Positions 1 to 7,705 of a stretch of 64,000 nt of DNA are shown here, piece after piece. Location of the stretch: positions 1-64,000 of the forward strand of contig NZ_JBNLBH010000117.1 of the NCBI RefSeq assembly GCF_050303215.1. The letters are read 5' to 3'. Below the pieces are notes generated by a model, which saw only the letters and a program-made list of their open reading frames with translations, searched no databases and was not told where the DNA came from. The DNA is from Haliangium sp050303215 (lineage in GTDB: Bacteria; Myxococcota_A; Polyangia; Haliangiales; Haliangiaceae). Both the position numbers and the translations under genes were made by a program. How positions within the stretch are numbered: the first letter of the stretch is position 1; each line of letters begins with the position of its first letter.

Positions 1-366
1 TCCTCCGCCGCCCTGGGGCGACGCCTGCGTCGCTACACCACGCCCTCGATTCTCTGCGTCGATGAGGTCGGTTACCTCTCCTACAGCAACCGCTACGCAG
101 ACCTCCTCTTCGAGGTCGTCACCCGCCGCTACGATGACCACAAGCCCGTCCTCCTCAGCACCAACAAGGCTTTCAACGACTGGCCCGAGGTCTTCCCCCA
201 CGCCGCCTGCACCGTCACCCTCGTCGATCGTCTCGTCCATCGCTCCGAGATCCTCGAGATCGACGGTGACAGCTTCCGCCTCAAGGAGGCCAAGGAGCGC
301 CAGGCCAAGCGCTCCGCTTCACGCCGCAGCAAGAAGCCTTCGTCCAAGTCCCGGCCTGAGCGCTGA
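1..366 (+). CDS. IstB-like transposition ATPase, 3' part
   Basis: The open frame enters from the left edge and ends at TGA 364-366, giving 121 residues. It carries a Walker B segment (ILCVDEVGYL) and, about 30 residues later, a sensor-like STNKAFNDWPEVF stretch followed by a VDRLVHR arginine-finger-type segment. This is the usual C-terminal half of the DnaC-like AAA+ ATPase IstB of IS21-family elements, which helps the transposase IstA choose target DNA. The tail is basic and serine-rich (RSASRRSKK). IstA and the N-terminal Walker A would lie outside the window. I did not recognise an IS21 terminal inverted repeat in the bases that follow, so the right end of the element is not placed. Confidence 0.85.
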   Translation, partial: SSAALGRRLRRYTTPSILCVDEVGYLSYSNRYADLLFEVVTRRYDDHKPVLLSTNKAFNDWPEVFPHAACTVTLVDRLVHRSEILEIDGDSFRLKEAKERQAKRSASRRSKKPSSKSRPER

Positions 367-636
367 CTTCACCGTTTTTCCGCGGTTCCTCGTGCCCGTC
401 AACACCTCCTGCTCTTCAGGCAGGCGCGCGGACCACCTACGCGAGAGTGGCTGATGTGCCGGCCCCGGCGGTCGATGCGCTGCGCCGAGTTTGGCGAAGC
501 GCACCGGCCATCCGTAGGCCGGCGGTGGGGCACGGGCCAACGTGCCCCGACGTCGTTCACATCTTCGATTGTCACAGAGCTTGATTACGCGGTAGGTAGC
601 GTGCGCCGTCACGGACGCCGCGCGCGCCTGCCGTCA

Positions 637-711
637 TGGTTCCGGGCCCAGGAGTCGAACCTGGATTCTGCGGGTCAGAGCCGCATGTCTTAGCCTTTGG
701 ACCAGCCCGGA
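637..711 (-). tRNA. tRNA-Gln (anticodon CUG)
   Basis: The minus strand folds into a complete cloverleaf. The acceptor stem TCCGGGC pairs perfectly with GCCCGGA, the T arm is CCAGG-TTCGACT-CCTGG, and the anticodon stem TGCGG/CCGCA closes the loop CTCTGAC, whose anticodon CTG reads CAG. The discriminator base is A and CCA is encoded. The U1-A72 pair is a known glutamine identity feature. Confidence 0.95.
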
Positions 712-716
712 TGAAG

Positions 717-788
717 TACCCCCGGAGGGAGTCGAACCCACAGTCAACCGGTTAAAAGCCGGCTGCTCTACCATTGAGCTACGAGGGC
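717..788 (-). tRNA. tRNA-Lys (anticodon UUU)
   Basis: The minus strand gives acceptor GCCCTCG against CGGGGGT (with a G-U first pair and one U-G pair), a D arm GCTC...GAGC, and an anticodon stem GCCGG/CCGGT around the loop CTTTTAA, anticodon TTT. The T stem GTGGG/CCCTC has one U-U mismatch, and CCA is not encoded. It lies 5 bases upstream of tRNA-Gln in the same direction, so the two are probably co-transcribed. The mismatch and weak first pair leave slight doubt about full function. Confidence 0.85.
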
Positions 789-800
789 GAGCTACGAGGG
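776..800. repeat. 12-bp direct duplication at the 5' end of tRNA-Lys
   Basis: The 12-mer gagctacgaggg occurs at 776-787, inside the tRNA-Lys 5' half, and again at 789-800 just outside the gene. It could be a small slippage duplication or the scar of an insertion at the tRNA. Confidence 0.6.
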
Positions 801-853
801 TGAGGTGGGGAGGTGAGCTGCGAGCGGGTTGCCCGCCGGGACCGCGCGGAGGC

Positions 854-888
854 AAAGAAAAAAGCCACCGAGGTGTCCCTGGGTGGCT
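854..888 (-). terminator. Intrinsic terminator (minus strand)
   Basis: On the minus strand AGCCACC (888-882) pairs with GGTGGCT (869-863), a perfect 7-bp stem around a 12-base loop, followed by an uninterrupted T run. It would stop transcripts arriving from about 900-1300. No protein gene is recognised upstream, so it may end a small RNA or protect the tRNA promoter. Confidence 0.7.
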
Positions 889-1308
889 CCGCGCTCGTGG
901 ATGCTGACGGTGCAGTCATTCACGTGGTTGGAGCCGGCGAGGCCCGGGGCAGGACATCGCGCCGCGAGCCGGGGCACACGAAGCTGGTCGAACTGGGACC
1001 AGCGAGGTCGTGCTCGGCGTCGTGCGCTATGACCTGGGCGGCCTGGCACAGGGCGTCGAGCCGCCCGGGCGTCGCTTCGTTCCTGGTATTCTGCGGGTAG
1101 AGAGACATTGTCTTATGGGGACGATGAAACGATATGATGGAGTCGTCCAAGCGCGATTACAGGGAGTGAAAGGGAGGTGTTGGTCGGTGTTGTCGGGGGG
1201 CCGAAGTAGGTCTAGGAGGGCTCGGTGTTGTCGCCGAGAGGCATCCGAACGATCGCTGAGGGCTTAGTGGTCGGACCGAAGACGACGAGAGCCAGGCTGC
1301 GAGACAAC

Positions 1309-1341
1309 AAAAAAGCCACCCAAGGTTCCCCAGGGGTGGCT
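1309..1341 (-). terminator. Second intrinsic terminator, near copy of the first
   Basis: AGCCACCC pairs with GGGTGGCT on the minus strand (8 bp), followed by T6. On the plus strand both terminators are followed by identical sequence: the 18-mer GGTGGCTCCGCGCTCGTG is at 882-899 and 1335-1352. The conserved flank is more than a terminator needs. Confidence 0.7.
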
Positions 1342-1931
1342 CCGCGCTCGTGTATCGATGGAGATCGATGCTACGAGGTGGAGGCCTCCCGGGTCGGGCG
1401 ATCAGAGATCGCGGGGACGCTAAGCTCTTTGTTTTCGGGCAGATAGGCGCTTCCCTGAGCGGGCTGCAACGCCTGCTCGGCGGCACAGGGCCTACCCGTC
1501 ATGAGCTCGGCGGCGTGACGCCACGAACCCTGCTGGGTGTCGGCATTGCTGCGCGCTATGTGACCGAAGAAGAACATGGACCGTTGAGTTGGATGGGTCG
1601 AGGCGCGGCGGGGCAGCTCTTCGTGTTGGCTGCGTTTCCCCGCCGTCCCCTTCTAGTTAACAACATGCGCCGGCGGTGTCAAAGCAAAAATGGCATTATT
1701 TGCAGAAAGCTCTATTTGCCTCATTGCCCGCCATTGGCACCTGCTCGGCGCCGCGCTCACCATCTATATATACCCTCGGTCGAGGAAGCGCGAGCGGAGA
1801 CGTCGCGTGGATGATGGGACGGACCGGTGCGAAAGCGCGCGCGGCGGTTGGTGTGCGCGGCCGTTCGTGCGCGCGGCCGCTGGCGCAGGAGCCTCGCCGG
1901 TGGGCACCTGCGGTACAGTCGCGGCGGATCC

Positions 1932-2444
1932 ATGACGATGACCATCTTGTCCACCGACCGCCTCCGCCTGCGCCGGCTCGTGCCCCACGACGCCGAGTTC
2001 ATCCACACGCTGGTCAACGAGCCTGCCTTCCTGCGTAACATCGGCGACCGCGGTGTGCACGATCTAGACGGTGCGCGGGCCTACATCGAGCGCCAGGAGC
2101 AGAGCTACGAGCGGCGCGGCTTCGCGCTCTACCTCACCTCCCTACGCGAGTCCGACCTCCCCATCGGCATCTGCGGCCTGGTCGGGCGCGACACTCTCGA
2201 CCACCCCGACGTCGGCTTCGCCTTCCTGTCCGCCCACTGGGGGCGGGGCTACGCCACCGAGTCAGCGGCCGCGGTGCTCGAGCACGCCCGCCGCGACGTG
2301 GGGCTGACGCGCGTGCTGGGGATCACCGTGCCGGACAACCAAGCCTCCATCCGGGTGCTCGAGAAGATCGGTCTTCGCTTCGAGCAGGTCATTCAGCTCG
2401 CCGGCGACGACACCCCGCTGGCCTTGTACGTCTGCGAGCTGTGA
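1932..2444 (+). CDS. GNAT family N-acetyltransferase (RimJ/RimL-like)
   Basis: This 170-residue protein has the GNAT fold of the subgroup that acetylates protein N-termini or small amines with acetyl-CoA. It opens with the typical ILSTDRLRLRRL strand. Motif A, which binds the pyrophosphate of acetyl-CoA, is seen in VGFAFLSAHWGRGYATES (Q/RxxGxG/A type), followed by a motif B-like TVPDNQASIRVLEKIGL with the N-x-x-S-I-x-V-L-E-K-x-G pattern common to RimJ-like enzymes. I chose the ATG at 1932 because the conserved first strand begins 4 residues later; an earlier in-frame start would add an arginine-rich leader. The substrate cannot be told from sequence. The gene stands alone. Confidence 0.9.
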   Translation: MTMTILSTDRLRLRRLVPHDAEFIHTLVNEPAFLRNIGDRGVHDLDGARAYIERQEQSYERRGFALYLTSLRESDLPIGICGLVGRDTLDHPDVGFAFLSAHWGRGYATESAAAVLEHARRDVGLTRVLGITVPDNQASIRVLEKIGLRFEQVIQLAGDDTPLALYVCEL

Positions 2445-2562
2445 CTCAGCAGCGCTGCTGCCGGGGGGCCCCGAGCCGTGAACCCGCTCGTGGGCTCGAC
2501 CGACAAGCAGCCTGAGCCGGGCCTCGGGGCGAGCCGGCTCGGCCATGGCCGAGCCGACCGAG

Positions 2563-3522
2563 TCAGCCCTTCGCGGCCGGGTCCGGATCGGGGATGTCGC
2601 CCGGGTCGTCGATGTCGCCCGGATCGGGGATGTCGCCCGGGTCGTCGATGTCGCCCGGGTCGTCGATGTCGCCCGGGTCATCGATGTCGCCCGGGTCATC
2701 GACGTCGCCCGGGTCATCGACGTCGCCCGGCAGCTCGTCGTCGATGTCGCCCGGGTCGTCGATGTCGCCCGGGTCGTCGATGTCGCCCGGGTCGTCGACG
2801 TCGCCCGGCAGCTCGTCGCGACGGCCCAAGCGGCGTTGGGCTTGCAGGGTGGCGAGGCGGTCGAGGATGCTGCGGAGCACCGGATCGAGTTCACGCTCGA
2901 GTTCGATGGCCGCGCCCAACACTCTGACCACGCGAATCCATCGACTGCGAGCCTTGAGGATGTCGGTGCGGAGGTTGGCCGGGCGCTCCAGCAGGGCCCG
3001 TTCGTCCTCGAGTACGCCGATGCGCGCGGCCGCGGTGCTCATGGCCTCGACCTGCTGCATCAGGTTCCCGTCCGGGTAGAGCGGGATCTGGGCCAGCAGG
3101 GCCTTGTGCTCCTCGGTCAGGCGCGCGCTCAACATCGTGCCTTGACCGGCGGTCTCGCGGTAGCTGTAGCGCACCACGTTGAGCCCATCGGGGAATAGAC
3201 GGGCGTTGATCTCGCCCATCTGTTGGCCCAGCGTCTCGCCGGCGTGCAGGTGACGGTACGAGTCAGTGATCGCAGACAGGAAACGGGCCAGGTTGTCGTG
3301 GACCTCGTCCAGCTCCGCCTGCTCGGCGCGGATCTCGTCCATACGGACAGATGCGCGGTTGACCTGGGTGTCGAGCAACGCCTGGTGGGCGTTCTCTACC
3401 TGGGGGATGAGGGCGGCGGTGGTGGGCAGCGCCAGCAACGCCTCGCGTTCGGGGTGACCCGGCTGGACCCACGAGTGGGTCACGCTCACCATCTCCCCAG
3501 TGGTGAATCGGTTCAAAGCCAT
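2563..3522 (-). CDS. Unknown protein with a DDPGDI repeat tail
   Basis: I do not recognise this protein of about 319 residues. It has two parts. Residues 1 to about 230 are mostly helical, with many leucines and charged residues (EIRAEQAELDEVHDNLARFL) and no signal peptide or membrane segment. The last 90 residues are almost only Asp, Pro, Gly and Ile in repeats of DDPGDI (with DDELPGDV variants), encoded by an 18-bp tandem repeat. The N-terminal MALNRFTTGEMVSVTHSWV suits a cytoplasmic protein. I start at ATG 3522; an in-frame upstream start at 3540 would only add basic residues. Acidic DPGD repeats could bind divalent cations or act as a flexible spacer, which is inference. Confidence 0.7.
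   Translation of the reverse strand: MALNRFTTGEMVSVTHSWVQPGHPEREALLALPTTAALIPQVENAHQALLDTQVNRASVRMDEIRAEQAELDEVHDNLARFLSAITDSYRHLHAGETLGQQMGEINARLFPDGLNVVRYSYRETAGQGTMLSARLTEEHKALLAQIPLYPDGNLMQQVEAMSTAAARIGVLEDERALLERPANLRTDILKARSRWIRVVRVLGAAIELERELDPVLRSILDRLATLQAQRRLGRRDELPGDVDDPGDIDDPGDIDDPGDIDDELPGDVDDPGDVDDPGDIDDPGDIDDPGDIDDPGDIPDPGDIDDPGDIPDPDPAAKG
2590..2818. repeat. 18-bp coding minisatellite (DDPGDI repeats)
   Basis: About a dozen near-identical 18-bp units, plus-strand core gtcgtcgatgtcgcccgg, lie in the 3' end of the minus-strand gene 2563-3522. Some units carry synonymous changes (gatgtc/gacgtc), two are interrupted by a cagctcgtc (Glu-Leu) variant, and the length keeps the frame. 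Confidence 0.95.
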
Positions 3523-3756
3523 CTTCGCTCTCCTTCTCACTCAGTGTTACGTCATGTGCCTATGGCTTACAGGCGGAATCTAGCCGGCTTGGGTTCATGT
3601 GCAAGGGGAAAAGCACCTTCGAACACAATTTTTTCGTGGTTCGATGCCGCGCCGAGGCGCCTCACCGGTGGCGTCGTTCTCGCTCATTCGAGCGCGAGTA
3701 CGAAAAACCCCGAGCCCGGGCGCTCGAGGAGCGAGTCGAGTCCGAGCGGCTGAGTC

Positions 3757-4205
3757 GACCGGTCCGGCGACAGCGAGGGAGAGCCCGTCGGGGAGAGCCG
3801 ACCGGCCCGGCGACAGTGGGGGAGCGCCCGTCGGTAAGAACCCACCCGCATGGCGAGAGCAGGGGTGATCCCGTTCAGCCGTACGAGTCGGCGCCGGCAG
3901 GCGACCATGTATGGTCGCGAACGAGGGCGAGCGCTCGACGACAGCGGGCGCGCATCGTCGGCTGCGAGCGAGGTCGCCGGGCCAGAGCGGTCGCGCACGG
4001 CCGCGCGCGAGCCCGCTCGCTGAGCGCCGGCGGCAGCGCACGGCCGCGAGCGAGCGAGGTCACTGGGCGGTAGCGGTCGGGCACCGTCGGGGCGAGCGCG
4101 GTCGCCGAGCGACAGCGGTCGGGCATGGTCGGGCGCGAGCGAGGTCGCCGGCCGGAGCGGTCGGGCATGGTTGCGGGCGAGCGAGGTTGCCTGGCGACCA
4201 CAGGT
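3757..4205. repeat. Degenerate tandem array with a 43-bp period
   Basis: Recurrent words return every 42-43 bases. gcgag-type unit starts fall at 3964, about 4007 (diverged), 4050, 4092, 4135 and 4177. The unit reads roughly gcgagcgaggtcgccg then gagcggtcgggcatggtcgg. A diverged copy precedes at about 3921, and two further units with the same spacing start at 3757 and 3800 (gaccggYccggcgacag). The units are too diverged for recent expansion. Confidence 0.8.
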
Positions 4206-4464
4206 CCGCCTCCTCGCGAGGATTCGAGGTCGCCCGCCGACAGCGGGGTCGCGCCCGTATATGAGATCACACCCGCACTCGCTGAGCGCGGGCGATGTTC
4301 GTCGGCCGGCGCGGGCCGCGCGCGCGAGCCGAGGGCCGGCTCGCGGCGGGGTCGTAATAGCTTGTAATGGCACGCCGGGCCACCTGTGTTTATGCTGTAC
4401 CCGAGCCCGGAGCAGGGCGCCGGAGCGAGTGATGGCGCCTATGCTCGTCGCGGCATTACAGTCG

Positions 4465-4541
4465 ACGACGCCGAGGGACAGACGAATTGGGTTTCTCGAA
4501 GCACCACGGTCAACGACGCCGAGGGACAGATGAGCTGGGTT
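4465..4541. repeat. 29-bp direct repeat, 48 bp apart
   Basis: The word acgacgccgagggacaga, followed by a near-identical 11-base extension ending in tgggtt, occurs at 4465-4493 and 4513-4541. It lies beyond the 3' end of the efflux operon and has no known role. Confidence 0.8.
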
Positions 4542-4608
4542 ATGGCGTGACACGCGTTGTCGTGAACCTGCCGGCGCTCGGCAGCGAGCGCGCCGCCACG
4601 AGCGCCGA

Positions 4609-5754
4609 TCACGGCCGCTCGGCCAGGGGCTCGGGGGCGACCGCGATGTAGCTCATCACCCGCTGGCCCACGATCAGGCTGTCGGCCGCCGTCGGGCCCT
4701 GGTCGAGTTCGACCACGACCTCGAGGATCTTGACGTCGTTGCGCTCGGCGGGGTCGTCGGTGCGAACGTTCTTGCGACCCATGCGGCGGCCGATTTCGAC
4801 CACGCGGCCGGAGAAGTGCCGAGCCGGGTGGGCGCGGGCGGTCACGTGTGCTTCGGCGCCGAGGGCGAGCGCGGCCAGGTCGCGCTCGTCGACGTCGACC
4901 CGCACGCGCAGGGTGCGGGTGTCGCCCAGGAGTAGGAGCGGCTCAGCCCCGCCGGGCTGGTAGTACTCGCCGGGGCGGACCTTGAGCTGCAGGATCTCGC
5001 CGGCTGTGGGGGCGCGCACGGTGAGGCGGGCCAGGGTGGCTCGGGCCTGGTCGCGCCGGGCTTCGGCGGCGGCCACCCGGGCCCGCGCGGCGTGGACGTC
5101 CTCGATTCGGGAGCCGGCGGCCGACAGCTCGTGGCGGGCCTCGGCTGCGTCGGCGGTGGCGCGGTCGGCGGCGGCCTGATGGCGGGCGCGGGCCAGCTCG
5201 TCGCGGGTCGCGCCGCCCGTGCGCGCGGCGGCCTCGGTCCGCGTCAGCACACCTTGGGACAGCGCTGCGCGAGCCCGGGCAGCGGCCGCGTCACGCTCGG
5301 CCGCCGCGATGTCTTGGGCTCGGCTGCCGCGGCGCAGGCGCGCGAGCTCAGCCCGCGCCGACACCACCTCGGCCTCGGCGGCGGCCAGGGCGGCGCGCTC
5401 CACCTCTTGCTCGAAGCTGACCAAGGCGTCCCCGGCCTCGACCACGGCCCCTTCGACCACCTGAACCGCGGCCACCCGGCCGGGCACCGCAGCCGCGACC
5501 GAGATCTCGCGGTCGGCGGGCTCGACCACGCCGTTGCCCGTGATCCAGCGCCGCTCGCCGGCGAGCGCAAACTCGGGCATGCGCTCATCGCCGGCGGCGC
5601 CGACGGTCACGGTGTGCGCGGCCTCGGCGGCGTCGATCGGACGAGCGGTCAGCGGAGACTCGGCCGTGAGCGCGGCCGCGACGCTGGCGGCCGAGGCCAG
5701 GAGGATGAGCGCGCTCGCGATCCAGGTCCAGCGGCGATTGATCTTGGATGTCAT
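4609..5754 (-). CDS. HlyD-family periplasmic adaptor of an ABC exporter
   Basis: This 381-residue membrane fusion protein would link the inner-membrane ABC exporter to the TolC-like channel. One N-terminal membrane segment (about residues 10-28, WIASALILLASAASVAAAL) anchors it. A lipoyl half-motif follows near 75-115 (VPGRVAAVQVVEGAVVEAGDAL), then a long alanine/arginine-rich coiled-coil hairpin to about 245, the second lipoyl half (VRAPTAGEILQLKVRPGEYY), and a beta-barrel with VDERDLAAL, typical of DevB/HlyD-like adaptors. Its ATG overlaps the stop of the ATPase gene by the 4-base ATGA, so translation is probably coupled. It is the last gene of the operon tetR, tolC-like, permease, ATPase, adaptor. 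The substrate is unknown. Confidence 0.92.
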   Translation of the reverse strand: MTSKINRRWTWIASALILLASAASVAAALTAESPLTARPIDAAEAAHTVTVGAAGDERMPEFALAGERRWITGNGVVEPADREISVAAAVPGRVAAVQVVEGAVVEAGDALVSFEQEVERAALAAAEAEVVSARAELARLRRGSRAQDIAAAERDAAAARARAALSQGVLTRTEAAARTGGATRDELARARHQAAADRATADAAEARHELSAAGSRIEDVHAARARVAAAEARRDQARATLARLTVRAPTAGEILQLKVRPGEYYQPGGAEPLLLLGDTRTLRVRVDVDERDLAALALGAEAHVTARAHPARHFSGRVVEIGRRMGRKNVRTDDPAERNDVKILEVVVELDQGPTAADSLIVGQRVMSYIAVAPEPLAERP

Positions 5755-6485
5755 GATGCTGCTCCTTGGTGGGGACGAGTGATGAGGCCGTCTTCGAGGT
5801 GGACGATGCGTTGGGCAAACGAGAAGGTGCGGCTGTCGTGAGTCACCACCACGCAGGTGGTGCCGTGCTCCCGGCTCAGGCTGCTCATCAGCTCCATGAC
5901 GGTGTGGCCGCTGGCGGCGTCGAGGGCGGCCGTGGGCTCGTCGGCGAGCAGGAGCGGAGGGTTGCCGGCCAGGGCCCGGGCGATGCCGACCCGCTGCTGC
6001 TGGCCGCCGGAGAGCTGGCTGGGCTTCTTGCGCATGGTGTCGGCCAGGCCGACCCGCTCGAGCATGTGCTCGGCTTCGCGCCGGGCCGCGGCGCGTGAGT
6101 GGCCGCGCATGAGCAGGCTGTGGGCCACGTTGTCGCGCGCGCTCAGCGAGGCGATGAGGTTGTAGCCCTGGAACACGAAGCCGATGAGGGCTCGGCGGAC
6201 CGCGGTGAGGGTGTCGTCACCGGCGCGCTCGAGGGGCTCGCCGAAGAGCGACACCCGCCCGGCGCTGGGTCGGAGCACACAGCCGAGGATCGACAGCAAG
6301 GTGGTCTTTCCGCTGCCCGAGGGCCCGACCAGCATCAGCAGCTCACCGGGCATGACTTGCAGGTCCACGCCCTTGAGGGCGTGGAAGGCCAGGTCGCCGC
6401 TGCCGAAGGACTTGCGCACGGACGATAGGTCGACGATGGGCTCGGCGGCCGCACCGGCCGGCGAGCGTGACGGGAGCGTACTCAT
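5751..6485 (-). CDS. ABC transporter ATPase (MacB/LolD/DevA type)
   Basis: This 244-residue nucleotide-binding subunit has Walker A GPSGSGKTT, a Q-loop in FVFQGYNL, the signature LSGGQQQR, Walker B LLLADEPTAALD and the H-loop VVVTHDSR. The three-residue spacing of LADEPTAALD is typical of the LolD/MacB branch, whose partners are FtsX-like permeases, as here. The ATG at 6485 overlaps the permease stop (ATGA). A longer in-frame start exists upstream, but it lies inside the permease gene and is not needed. Confidence 0.95.
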   Translation of the reverse strand: MSTLPSRSPAGAAAEPIVDLSSVRKSFGSGDLAFHALKGVDLQVMPGELLMLVGPSGSGKTTLLSILGCVLRPSAGRVSLFGEPLERAGDDTLTAVRRALIGFVFQGYNLIASLSARDNVAHSLLMRGHSRAAARREAEHMLERVGLADTMRKKPSQLSGGQQQRVGIARALAGNPPLLLADEPTAALDAASGHTVMELMSSLSREHGTTCVVVTHDSRTFSFAQRIVHLEDGLITRPHQGAAS

Positions 6486-7705
6486 CGGAACACCATCCCT
6501 GGTTCGAGTTGACGGATGCGCCACACCGCGAGGGAGGAGGCGAACAGGCACATGAACAGCATGAGCGCGGGCACCGCGGCCACGACCTCGGTCGGGACCA
6601 GGGCGATGAGCTTGGCGGTGCGGATGACCCCGGCGACGCGGGTGGCGATGCCGAGGCCGACCAGCGAGCCGACCAGGGCCAGCGCCACCGACTGGACCAC
6701 CAGCAGGCGGGTCAAATCGCCGTTGGTGCTGCCGATGGCCTTGAGGGTGCCCAGCTCGCGCACATTGTCGAGCACGGACGAGAACATCGACAGGGCCACG
6801 ATGACGAAGCCGACCACGAGGCCGAAAAGCGTGGACATGCCGAAGGTGAGGCCGAGCTGCTCGCCGAGGAGGGTATAAACCACGCTGCGGCGGAGCTCGG
6901 CGCTAGGCTGGACCAGGGTCTCGGGCAGGCGTGCGCGCAAGGCCTCGGCCACGCCCGCAGGGTCGGCGCCCGGGGCGACTTGGACCAACACGAAGCTGCT
7001 CTGCCCGTCGGCCACGCCGGTCAGGGTCCGGGCCAGGTCGATCTCGGCGAACGCGTACGCCGGCCCGAACGGGATCAAGCCCCAGGTGAAGCCGCCGGCG
7101 CGGACCAGGGTGCCGTTGAGCTCGCGCAGGCTGCCCAGGTTCACGCCGCCCAGCCGCTCGCGCTGGGAGTCTTCGAAGATCACGGTGTCGGGCTGGGCCA
7201 GGGCCGCGGCCTCGCCGGCGACCAGGTTCCACGGCCCACCGACCATGGCCGGCAGCTCGGTGCCGACCAGGGTGACGGCTTCGCTGCCGCCGTCGGGCCT
7301 GAGCACGCTGGCCCCGGCCAGGACCAGGGGGGCGGCGCGGCGCACCCCGGGGGTGCCCCGGGCCCGCATCAGCACCGACTCGTCCATCAGCGTGCCACCG
7401 TGGATCTCGGTGGTGCCCGGGGGCATGATCCAGATCTCGGCCGCGGCGTTGTCTATCAGCAGCGTGTTCTTGGCCAGCAGGCCGAACAAGATCCCGAGCT
7501 GCTGCACGCTGAGCACCACGGCGATGACCACGCCGAGCACGGTGCCCACCAGCTTGGGCTTGCTGTGCACCAGCATGCTCAGGCCCACTCGGCCCATGGT
7601 CAGCCAGCGCGCCGCGCGTCCGGGCTGGGTCTGGCGCAGGCGGGCGCGCACGTCGATGCCGACACCGGGCGAGGCACTGGGCGGGCGAGAGAGCGTGGGC
7701 GTCAT
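6482..7705 (-). CDS. ABC transporter permease (FtsX/DevC type)
   Basis: This 407-residue permease has the four-segment MacB/FtsX layout. One helix lies after an N-terminal cytoplasmic stretch (VGTVLGVVIAVVLSVQQLGI). A large periplasmic domain follows, then three C-terminal helices (LFGLVVGFVIVALSMFSSVL, VVQSVALALVGSLVGLGIAT, VVAAVPALMLFMCLFASSLA). The segment VRELGTLKAIGSTNGDL is the typical FtsX-domain loop that contacts the ATPase. The periplasmic domain is shorter than in MacB and resembles DevC-type exporters. The ATG at 7705 overlaps the stop of the upstream TolC-like gene by ATGA; earlier in-frame codons lie within that gene. Confidence 0.93.
   Translation of the reverse strand: MTPTLSRPPSASPGVGIDVRARLRQTQPGRAARWLTMGRVGLSMLVHSKPKLVGTVLGVVIAVVLSVQQLGILFGLLAKNTLLIDNAAAEIWIMPPGTTEIHGGTLMDESVLMRARGTPGVRRAAPLVLAGASVLRPDGGSEAVTLVGTELPAMVGGPWNLVAGEAAALAQPDTVIFEDSQRERLGGVNLGSLRELNGTLVRAGGFTWGLIPFGPAYAFAEIDLARTLTGVADGQSSFVLVQVAPGADPAGVAEALRARLPETLVQPSAELRRSVVYTLLGEQLGLTFGMSTLFGLVVGFVIVALSMFSSVLDNVRELGTLKAIGSTNGDLTRLLVVQSVALALVGSLVGLGIATRVAGVIRTAKLIALVPTEVVAAVPALMLFMCLFASSLAVWRIRQLEPGMVFR

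Larger units (their letters stand above)
801..1931. other. Gene-free interval of 1.1 kb
   Basis: No frame here has convincing coding character. The interval holds two minus-strand intrinsic terminators (854-888 and 1309-1341) that share an 18-mer, a short perfect hairpin near 979-999 (arms GCTGGTC/GACCAGC), and an AT-richer patch around 1655-1775 ending in tctatatatacc. That patch could carry the promoter of the downstream acetyltransferase, but I could not fit well-spaced -35 and -10 boxes. Confidence 0.6.
3523..4608. other. Gene-free, repeat-filled interval of 1.1 kb
   Basis: Open frames exist on both strands, but their translations are arginine/alanine/serine-rich and repeat-driven, so I call no gene. 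The interval contains a 43-bp period repeat array (3757-4205) and a 29-bp direct repeat (4465-4541). Any promoter of the DDPGDI gene would lie near 3523-3600, where the sequence is relatively AT-rich. Confidence 0.7.

Noticed and set aside
26..612. Long open frames on both strands overlapping the IstB end
   Set aside because: They are shadows in a high-GC region; only the frame with the Walker B motif has family sense.
3757..4205. CRISPR array
   Set aside because: The units are contiguous and degenerate, without alternating identical repeats and unique spacers, and no cas gene is near.
3684..4553. Minus-strand 289-codon frame over the 43-bp repeats
   Set aside because: The sequence is low-complexity and repeat-driven, and its repeats do not keep a common peptide unit because the period is often 43, not a multiple of 3.
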